From positions 1-46,075 of the forward strand of contig JAPZUE010000049.1 of the NCBI GenBank assembly GCA_027533385.1: a stretch of 46,075 nucleotides of DNA, given 5' to 3'. Under the pieces are notes generated by a model. That model searched no databases and had not been told where the DNA came from. It saw only the letters and a program-made list of their open reading frames with translations. The DNA is from Rhizobium sp. Its GTDB lineage: Bacteria > Pseudomonadota > Alphaproteobacteria > Rhizobiales > Rhizobiaceae. Of the stretch, positions 14,882-20,850 are shown piece by piece (within the stretch, counting starts at the first letter, position 1; every line of letters begins with the position of its first letter). A program made the position numbers and the translations under genes.

Positions 14882-15366
14882 TCGTCGTCAGCGATACCTC
14901 TGCCCTCTCCAATCTTGCCATTGTCGATCATCTCCGATTACTAGAAGCTATTTACCAAACCGTGATTATCCCGGACGTTGTTGCCAGAGAACTAGCAGCC
15001 GCCAGCAATCCAACCATTTCAGCCATTCTCCAACTGGGCTGGATTCAAACCCAACCCCTCACCAACTCCCAACTCGCCAACAAACTGCAACAAGAACGAG
15101 GACTCGATGCTGGGGAAGCCAATGCTATTGCACTGGCATTTGAGCTACAAGCCGATGATCTGCTTATTGATGAACGCTTAGGACGGCAAGAGGCTGTTCG
15201 GCTGGGGCTGTCTATCATTGGTATTCTGGGTATTCTGCTCGTTGCCAAACAAAGAAGCCTCATCCCTCAAGTTCGACCCGTTATGGATGCCTTGATCAAC
15301 CAGGCTGGGTTTCGTGTCAGTTCTCAGCTATATCAACGTATCTTAGCTCTTGCTCAAGAACCTTAG
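14878..15366 (+). CDS. DUF3368 PIN-domain toxin
   Basis: The 162-aa protein begins MIVVSDTSALSNLAIVDHL, containing the first PIN-domain aspartate, then DVVARELAA, GLDAGEANAIALAFE (acidic pair) and DDLLIDERLGRQEA with the later acidic residues. These match the metal-binding set of DUF3368 PIN ribonucleases. It overlaps the UPF0175 antitoxin by 4 nt. Length is typical and all key acidic residues are present, so it is the most intact PIN toxin in the window. Confidence 0.82.
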   Translation: MIVVSDTSALSNLAIVDHLRLLEAIYQTVIIPDVVARELAAASNPTISAILQLGWIQTQPLTNSQLANKLQQERGLDAGEANAIALAFELQADDLLIDERLGRQEAVRLGLSIIGILGILLVAKQRSLIPQVRPVMDALINQAGFRVSSQLYQRILALAQEP

Positions 15367-15430
15367 TAATCTAGTGGGTTCAACGTGGTGGGCTCGGATT
15401 CTCCGCGAAGAGGCTCAACCTGTTGGAACA

Positions 15431-15470
15431 TAAAAAAATAGGGGAATGCCCAAACAAGCACTCCCCTTCA
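15431..15470 (-). terminator. Rho-independent terminator of the 164-aa gene
   Basis: On the minus strand GGGGAGTGC...GCATTCCCC followed by TATTTTTTT. The stem closely resembles the terminator at 1876-1921. Confidence 0.7.
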
Positions 15471-15513
15471 CAATAAACAACCTTTTCAACAACCTTGTGG
15501 CCGTTAGCTATCT

Positions 15514-16008
15514 CTAAGCTGACAGCACCTGTGCGACAACCTGTACTAATCCTGGCTCTTCTTGTAGCCGAGCTTGGATGTTCCGCCGTAGTGTGGCGAC
15601 GGGTAGGTTCTTGCCGCTAACCTTTTGAGGCAAACCAACTGCCTGACACACTTTGCGGGCAGGGCCCAGGGGCAATCTATCGAGATCGATCCCTTCAAGA
15701 GCAGCGAGATGTGCCGTGCTGGTTGACTTGCCAACCTTTTTAGTCGCCCGTCCGGTGGGTTTCCGGCGAGTTGGTGCAGAAGAGCGGTCTTGAATATCTG
15801 GGTTAGTTTCGATTGTTGGTGGCTGGCTCTCTACGACAGGAGCGTCAGCAGGAGTGATTGTTGCCTCGTCCATCAGAGCGAACGCCTCCTTAAGCTGCTG
15901 CTCGATTGGCTTTGGCGTTTCCTGTGGTGCTGGACGGTGCTGGTGGCAGCACAGAAATGAGAAGGTTGCGAAGAAGAGAAATACTTCTAAAACCATCTGC
16001 TCAAACAT
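15514..16008 (-). CDS. Membrane-anchored protein with SAP-like C-terminus
   Basis: The 164-aa product has an N-terminal hydrophobic helix (VLEVFLFFATFSFLCC) that could be a membrane anchor or signal sequence, a Pro/Thr/Glu-rich low-complexity middle, a basic stretch (TRRKPTGRATKKVGKS), and a C-terminal fold LDRLPLGPARKVCQAVGLPQKVSG with LRRNIQARLQ resembling a SAP-type DNA-binding motif. The combination suggests a protein tethering DNA to the membrane, but this is inference. It has its own terminator and no recognisable operon partner. Confidence 0.5.
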   Translation of the reverse strand: MFEQMVLEVFLFFATFSFLCCHQHRPAPQETPKPIEQQLKEAFALMDEATITPADAPVVESQPPTIETNPDIQDRSSAPTRRKPTGRATKKVGKSTSTAHLAALEGIDLDRLPLGPARKVCQAVGLPQKVSGKNLPVATLRRNIQARLQEEPGLVQVVAQVLSA

Positions 16009-16054
16009 ATCTAAAAACCTCTATCTTTTTGACGTGAACGTGCGTGGTTTTGTG

Positions 16055-16170
16055 GGGCAGAGGGGGCAGAGGAAGCAGAGGGGGCAGGGGAGGAAAACAT
16101 CCTGTGCCTTCATGGTTGAGGTGCGGTTTCTTCTTCCTCTGCCCCTCTTCCTCCCCTGCCTCCCCTGCCT
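16055..16170. repeat. Inverted pair of GGCAG/GGGGAGG low-complexity tracts
   Basis: Purine-rich GGGGCAGAGG units (16055-16095) are followed, after about 40 bp, by pyrimidine-rich complements (CCTCTGCCCC and CCCCTGCC, 16131-16170), so the region can fold into a long hairpin between the 164-aa gene and the RNase H-like gene. No gene inside. Confidence 0.5.
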
Positions 16171-16876
16171 ACAGCTTCCTGGCAACGGCAAGGAAGTGAG
16201 CCACCTCCTCTCCGGTGAGGGGAGGCTCAAGGGAACTCGCCGATACATTGAGGTTGACCGGGAGCGGCTTCCAGCGATCGCCATCTAGCTTGGCTCGCAA
16301 GCAGGCTGATGTCTCACCGATGCGGCGCAGGGTGAGGACTTGGTTGCTGGCGAACCAGATCTCGTGCTGGGCACCCTTGGCATAGCCGCCTTTGCGGGCT
16401 GCGAGGGCGTGGAGTGTGGAAGCGATAAGGGCGGTGCGGTCGAATTGAATGCGCTTGGCTGATTCAAGAGCCTCACGCCTTTCGAGCGCGAGCTTGGTTA
16501 GCGAATTGGCTCGCTTGTGTGGCTCACAACTCGCTCTCCCTTCAACCCACTTCCACTCGATCGCGTGGTTCTCAGTGAGACACTCGAACCGCTCCCACAG
16601 ATCTCCGTTCTTCTTCCTTGTCCACTCGCCCGTGACGGTTTTTCTCAAATATCCCGATTCACTAAAGACGCGAATGGGAAGGTCGGTACGGCAATCGAGG
16701 ACTGATTTTACGCCCTCGATGACGGCGACCAATTCCATGCGATTGCTGGTGGTCTTTTCTTCCTGAGCAACACCTAAGTACTCCAGGAGCGTTTGCTCTT
16801 GGCGTTGCAGGATGAAGCCCCACGCGCCAACGGACGGATTGCCACTACGGGCTCCGTTTACAAAGACTGATAACAT
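16169..16876 (-). CDS. RNase HI-like protein with degraded active site
   Basis: The 235-aa protein has an N-terminal RNase H fold (about residues 1-135): VFVNGARSGNPSVGAWGFIL, TTSNRMELVAVIEGVKSV, VFSESGYLRKTVTGEW and KWVEGRASCEPHKRANSLTKLA. Compared with E. coli RNase HI, Asp10 is Asn, Glu48 is kept, Asp70 is Glu and Asp134 is Asn, so normal two-metal catalysis is unlikely. The C-terminal 100 residues are unrecognised. It may bind RNA-DNA hybrids without cutting them. A degenerate CCGCTAGG lies about 68 nt upstream of the ATG. Confidence 0.65.
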   Translation of the reverse strand: MLSVFVNGARSGNPSVGAWGFILQRQEQTLLEYLGVAQEEKTTSNRMELVAVIEGVKSVLDCRTDLPIRVFSESGYLRKTVTGEWTRKKNGDLWERFECLTENHAIEWKWVEGRASCEPHKRANSLTKLALERREALESAKRIQFDRTALIASTLHALAARKGGYAKGAQHEIWFASNQVLTLRRIGETSACLRAKLDGDRWKPLPVNLNVSASSLEPPLTGEEVAHFLAVARKL

Positions 16877-16972
16877 CCTTCTTCTACTCCGATGCGACTG
16901 TACTATTGGTCATGGGCGTTTTCTCGCCTTCTGTGGCAAGGCCGCCGCTAGGGGGCGAGATGCTTGGGGAAA

Positions 16973-17887
16973 TCAGGAGCCTCTGAAGCTCGCCAGCACT
17001 GCGAGTTTCAGAGGCAGGCGCTCCCGTTCTAACCCGCGCTTGCACTGGTGCTGGAGGTCGTGCAGGGCGACGAGGAATCCCGATAAGTGCTTGAATTCTA
17101 AGCTCGCAACCTCTTGACTCAGGTAATAAATCTGATTGGGATTGGCGATACCGGCAAAAGCGGCAATTTCATTGCGGTCAGCCTTTCCGGCATCGAGGGC
17201 AGCCCTTACCTTGAGCCACCGTTCACACTGAGCAACAAGAGCGCCGAGGATTTCAAGCGGGTGGATATTGCGCTGAATGAGCCCTCGACAGATTTCAATG
17301 GTGCTGGCAGCATCGCCTGTTCGCAGTGAGTCCGCCATCTGGAATGCACTCTGAGCGAGGTTCGGTATCAGCACCTGGAGCGTTCCGAGGGTAACGGTAG
17401 GGGAATAGGTGGCGAGCAGTTCGAGTTCCTGCTGCATCCGCCCTATATTGTTGCCGACAGCTTCAACGAGGTAATCGAGACAATCCGTTGTCAGAGTAAG
17501 ACCCAACGAGCGAGAGCGGCGCAGTGCCTCGGCAGTGAGTGCCTTGCAGTCCCAGTTGGGAATTAGGTCGAATTGTTGGCACTGCGCTTTAGCTTTGAGT
17601 GCCTTGGCAATCCTTGTCCGCCCGTCGAGGGATTCTACTTCGAGGATGAGCGGATTGGGCAAGTCTGGACTGGTACATTTTAGTATCTCCTCAGACTCCG
17701 ACTTGAGACACTTAGCGGAATAGACGGCAGCGATCTTGCCAAAGAGAGCAGGTGTCATGGCAGCAGCAACAGCGGCACTTAACTCGCCATCAATGAAGAC
17801 TTCCCGTTGAGCTTGCTGTTGTTTGAGGATGGCGGCGGTGGCTTCCTGGACGCGGAAGCGATCTGAACCTGTGATGAGGTAGAGCAT
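16973..17887 (-). CDS. holA: DNA polymerase III delta subunit (clamp loader)
   Basis: The 304-aa protein begins MLYLITGSDRFRVQEATAAIL, the characteristic G-x-D-x-F/Y start of HolA. An AAA+-like but non-catalytic N-terminal domain, RRSRSLGLTLTTDCLDYLVEAVGNNIGRMQQELELLATY (domain II region) and the C-terminal collar domain (IQRNIHPLEILGALVAQCERWLKVRAAL) are in order. Delta opens the sliding clamp. The gene lies 19 nt downstream of dnaX on the same strand, so the plasmid carries two clamp-loader subunits in one operon. Length fits a slightly short delta. Confidence 0.85.
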   Translation of the reverse strand: MLYLITGSDRFRVQEATAAILKQQQAQREVFIDGELSAAVAAAMTPALFGKIAAVYSAKCLKSESEEILKCTSPDLPNPLILEVESLDGRTRIAKALKAKAQCQQFDLIPNWDCKALTAEALRRSRSLGLTLTTDCLDYLVEAVGNNIGRMQQELELLATYSPTVTLGTLQVLIPNLAQSAFQMADSLRTGDAASTIEICRGLIQRNIHPLEILGALVAQCERWLKVRAALDAGKADRNEIAAFAGIANPNQIYYLSQEVASLEFKHLSGFLVALHDLQHQCKRGLERERLPLKLAVLASFRGS

Positions 17888-17906
17888 AGTAGATTTCTGC
17901 CTCAAA

Positions 17907-18995
17907 TCACAGCAGGGCGAGCAGTGTGGTCAGAAACCAGAGGCTGCTATTGTTCGAGGTAGCAATGCGCCGCTCCGCATCTTCGAGATAGTGGAGGCTC
18001 TGCTTGAGGTACTCCAACTCAAAGTTCCCCGCAAGTGCTGTGAGATCTGTTCCTTGCAAGGAACTGTTGCCCTGATACTTGTCACTCGAACACCCCAACT
18101 TGAGTGCCATCAAGTCCCCCCAGAGGGCGAGGAGTGACTCGAAGCAACGGTATATCTCCATGTTACGCTCGCGAATCTTCTGGGCATAGGCGACGACTCT
18201 GTAGGCATCTTTACTGGCGATCGCTTGAGCGATGAGGTGCAGTTGTTGCGGGGAGAGGTCGCCGAGTGCTTCGTACACCTGGGCAATGCCAACTGGTTTG
18301 CCTTCAGCTCTGGTGGTGGACAGTTGGTAGAGGAGTTGAATGGCATCGCGCATCCCGCCCCGGCTGCTGGCGGCAATAGCTCGCAGCACGCCCTCTTCTA
18401 CGGCAATCCTCTCACGGCGGGCAATGTCGGTGAGACTCGCTTCGATATCACCCGCACTCATCGGCTTGAACCGCAGGTGCAGGCAGCGGCTGGTGATGGT
18501 GTCGAGTAGCCGGTGTTCCTCGGTCGTCGCCAACACGAATAGGGTATTCGGGGCGGGTTCTTCCAAAGTCTTGAGAAACGCATTCTGCGCCTGTGCCGTC
18601 AACATATGGACTTCATCGAGGACGAAGGTGCGGAAGCAGCCTTGGATGGGGGCAAGCATCGAACTGGCAATCAACTCTCGTATCTGATCGACTCCGTTGT
18701 TGGATGCAGCATCGATCTCGATGACATCGAAGCTGTTGCCTAGTTCGATGGCTTTACAGGCTGGACACTCCCCGCAAGGGGCCAGTGTCGGCCCGTCTTC
18801 GCAGTTGAGGGACTTCGCAACAATGCGGGCAGTGGAGGTCTTCCCCGTGCCTCGCGGCCCGGAGAAAAGTAAGGCGTGGGGCATCTTGCCCGAACCGATC
18901 AGGTTGGACAGGCTCTTCTGCACGATCTCCTGCCCGTAGAGATCCTTGAGAACTTGGGGGCGGTATTTGAGATGCCAGGGAATGAATTGGTTCAT
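17907..18995 (-). CDS. dnaX: DNA polymerase III gamma subunit (short DnaX)
   Basis: The 362-aa protein (ATG at 18995, MNQFIPWHLKYRPQ) has Walker A GPRGTGKTS, the four-cysteine zinc motif (C-x8-C-x2-C-x2-C between residues 68 and 85), Walker B FVLDEVHML, sensor 1 LFVLATTE and the S-R-C arginine finger TSRCLHLRF. It ends after the collar domain, so it is gamma-like with no tau domains to bind polymerase alpha or DnaB. It is an ATPase motor that would load a clamp together with HolA encoded just downstream. No intein is present, unlike split dnaX genes of many cyanobacterial chromosomes. GCGCTAGC lies 35 nt upstream. Confidence 0.9.
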   Translation of the reverse strand: MNQFIPWHLKYRPQVLKDLYGQEIVQKSLSNLIGSGKMPHALLFSGPRGTGKTSTARIVAKSLNCEDGPTLAPCGECPACKAIELGNSFDVIEIDAASNNGVDQIRELIASSMLAPIQGCFRTFVLDEVHMLTAQAQNAFLKTLEEPAPNTLFVLATTEEHRLLDTITSRCLHLRFKPMSAGDIEASLTDIARRERIAVEEGVLRAIAASSRGGMRDAIQLLYQLSTTRAEGKPVGIAQVYEALGDLSPQQLHLIAQAIASKDAYRVVAYAQKIRERNMEIYRCFESLLALWGDLMALKLGCSSDKYQGNSSLQGTDLTALAGNFELEYLKQSLHYLEDAERRIATSNNSSLWFLTTLLALL

Positions 18996-19030
18996 GGGTT
19001 TGCTCCGGTATGTTAGGGCAAACCCGCGAT

Positions 19031-19038
19031 GCGCTAGC
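19031..19038 (-). promoter_or_regulatory. GCGCTAGC element upstream of dnaX-holA
   Basis: Exact GCGCTAGC, 35 nt before the dnaX start at 18995; the spacing supports this start over the upstream ATG at 19040. Confidence 0.55.
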
Positions 19039-19118
19039 ATCTGTCAACGCTCATGAAGAAGCATTGGATAGGTAGCTGAAAGTATTACGGTTTCTGCTGG
19101 CAGGGGAGAACCAATCTT

Positions 19119-19170
19119 AATTGGACATAATTGGACATAATCGGACATAATCGGCTCATTAATTGGACAT
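19119..19170. repeat. 10-bp tandem repeats TTGGACATAA
   Basis: TTGGACATAA (19121), TTGGACATAA (19131), TCGGACATAA (19141), then TCGG and a further AATTGGACAT at 19161. The units are in helical phase and lie between the 344-aa gene stop and dnaX. They could be binding sites for a regulator or an expanding microsatellite. Confidence 0.55.
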
Positions 19171-19184
19171 GACAGTTTCTCCAG

Positions 19185-20219
19185 TTACCCCTCAGTCTCG
19201 CCCCCTTCCGTTCCCTCATCACTCCCCGTACTACTTTTACCCTGTCGCTCCAGCACTTCAAGCACTTCCTCCTCATTCTCTGTCAGGCGCGCCTCAGTTG
19301 CGTAGAATTTGAGCAGGTGTACCACCAGAGCCTCATCGGAACGCTGCTCATGGAGCTTGGCAAGTCGCCCGACGAGCTGGCGAGTCTCATCTTCTACCTC
19401 CGCCTTTAGACCGGCGGGTTCGAGGTGTTGGATGCCTACCAGCCGCTCTCCCAGTGCAGTTTCGACGATGAAGCTAAAGGAACTGGCTTCCTTCACGATG
19501 GCCAGGTGCCCGCCCTGCCCCGCCAACTGTGGGTTGTCCTTCACGCGGATGCGAGTGAGATCGCCCACGGCGAAGCGGGGAGCCTCATCACTGGCTGACC
19601 GCTGCTCGATCTCCAGTACGGCTTGCCTCACGGCTGCTGAGGTCGGGGTCTTCTCCCCTGCCAGGTCAACGGCAATCTTCCACGCTTCAACCTGCTCCTC
19701 TTGGGTGAGCTTTACCAACGGACGGCACTGGTACTCGGTAGTGGGAAGCGATGTTAACGGCGCGTTAACATTTTCGCGGATGTTCTCATACACCTGGGCG
19801 GCTCCCATGAGTTGATAGAGGCGTATCCGGCTGAATCCCAGTATGTCCCTGGCATACTCCTCGAAAGTCCTGTGGGTGCTGCGGAACAATTTCCGGTCTC
19901 GCAGCTCCCGCAGCGCGACCCCGGCCTGGTAGAAAGAATCGACGATCTGCTTCTCAAGCCGTTCTCGTTCCTTCTGTTCATCCTCCGATAGTTCTGTCGG
20001 CTCTTCCGCTAAGAGATCGCCCGCATCTTCGGCGACGACGAGCGCCTCTTCGACGACAATCGCCTCGACCGCTTCCACGGGAGCGACTTCAACGACCTGC
20101 TCCTGCGGCTCTGCCACTACCTCCCGAACCTTCTTGCGTCTTGCTACCACTCGAAAAACCTCTGCTGTTACAACTTGTCGCTCTTGATTGTACCGTGACC
20201 GAACTGCGGCCACTGTCAA
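19185..20219 (-). CDS. HTH-like plasmid protein with embedded palindrome
   Basis: The 344-aa protein has a Val/Glu-rich N-terminus, then ERLEKQIVDSFYQAGVALRE with LRDRKLFRSTHRTFEEYARD and LGFSRIRLYQLMGAAQVYEN, a pattern common in cyanobacterial and actinobacterial plasmid proteins that look like DNA-binding regulators. RPLVKLTQEEQVEAWKIAVD follows, then a strand-rich domain (FAVGDLTRIRVKDNPQLAG) and an acidic tail. The stretch ENVNAPLTS between the two conserved blocks is encoded by palindrome copy 3, inserted in frame at a point where related proteins vary. Function unknown; a role in plasmid maintenance is inferred. Start choice is uncertain. Confidence 0.6.
   Translation of the reverse strand: MTVAAVRSRYNQERQVVTAEVFRVVARRKKVREVVAEPQEQVVEVAPVEAVEAIVVEEALVVAEDAGDLLAEEPTELSEDEQKERERLEKQIVDSFYQAGVALRELRDRKLFRSTHRTFEEYARDILGFSRIRLYQLMGAAQVYENIRENVNAPLTSLPTTEYQCRPLVKLTQEEQVEAWKIAVDLAGEKTPTSAAVRQAVLEIEQRSASDEAPRFAVGDLTRIRVKDNPQLAGQGGHLAIVKEASSFSFIVETALGERLVGIQHLEPAGLKAEVEDETRQLVGRLAKLHEQRSDEALVVHLLKFYATEARLTENEEEVLEVLERQGKSSTGSDEGTEGGETEG
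19751..19771. repeat. 21-bp palindrome copy 3, in frame within a gene
   Basis: Core TGTTAACGGCGCGTTAACA encoding part of ENVNAPLTS in the 344-aa protein. The surrounding 58 bp match 8323-8380, so the mobile unit may be larger than the palindrome. Confidence 0.7.
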
Positions 20220-20361
20220 TCGCCGTGAAAATGGCCCTCCTCAGATTTGTGGATAATGTTGTCTATACATCGACATAAATATGGTGATTATTATCCATGA
20301 GCAAAGGCAAGGTAGCCGAGGCAGCATCAGAAAGAGCGGCGGCAAGTCTGCAAATATCCCC

Positions 20362-20763
20362 CTAAAATTCCCCCTCCGACGGCGGCAGGGGCCGAACCAA
20401 CTCATCCTCCTCGAACCAGATCAGTTCTCGCGTTCCCCGCGCATAGCGGATGCCATAGAGCCAGTGCGGTGCGTCGGTGAGGACTCCGCTCTTGCTGCGG
20501 AGCTCGACTAACTCCAGTGCGCTGATGCAGAAAATGTCGAGACCTTCCGAGAAGTCGATGTTGTTTTTGAGGCAGTGGTCATACTGCTCCCTCACGGCTA
20601 CCTCCTCACAGAACGTAAACGCAGGATCTGGAATCGCGTATTCGTCGAGGTGGTGGGTGCGGGGGGTGAACTCGATGCGGATGCGCTGCTCTACCTCGGG
20701 TTCGCTGTAATCGTACTCAACGTAGGGGATGCCAAACGCTTCAATAGTCTGTCGGGCGTGCAT
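20362..20763 (-). CDS. Hypothetical acidic protein
   Basis: The 133-aa product is acidic and Tyr/Glu-rich (IPYVEYDYSEPEVEQRIRIEF). Its C-terminus (HWLYGIRYARGTRELIWFEEDELVRPL) has a strand pattern like small SH3-type beta barrels. I do not recognise a family. It has a strong Shine-Dalgarno (AAGGAG) and a GCGCTAGC element 33 nt upstream, so it appears to be a real gene co-regulated with the neighbouring DNA-metabolism genes. Confidence 0.6.
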   Translation of the reverse strand: MHARQTIEAFGIPYVEYDYSEPEVEQRIRIEFTPRTHHLDEYAIPDPAFTFCEEVAVREQYDHCLKNNIDFSEGLDIFCISALELVELRSKSGVLTDAPHWLYGIRYARGTRELIWFEEDELVRPLPPSEGEF

Positions 20764-20796
20764 AGTTCGTTCTCCTTTTAGATCTCGAACTGTCCC

Positions 20797-20804
20797 GCGC
20801 TAGC
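20797..20804 (-). promoter_or_regulatory. GCGCTAGC element upstream of the 133-aa gene
   Basis: Exact GCGCTAGC, 33 nt before the ATG at 20763 and just beyond the helicase terminator. Confidence 0.55.
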
Positions 20805-20808
20805 GGCG

Positions 20809-20850
20809 AAAAAAAGGCAGGAGGGAGCAATGCTGCTCCTGTATCCTGCC
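20809..20850 (-). terminator. Rho-independent terminator of the helicase gene
   Basis: On the minus strand GGCAGGA and GGAGCA pair with TGCTCC and TCCTGCC around a short internal loop, followed by seven T; the hairpin begins right after the stop at 20851. Confidence 0.75.
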
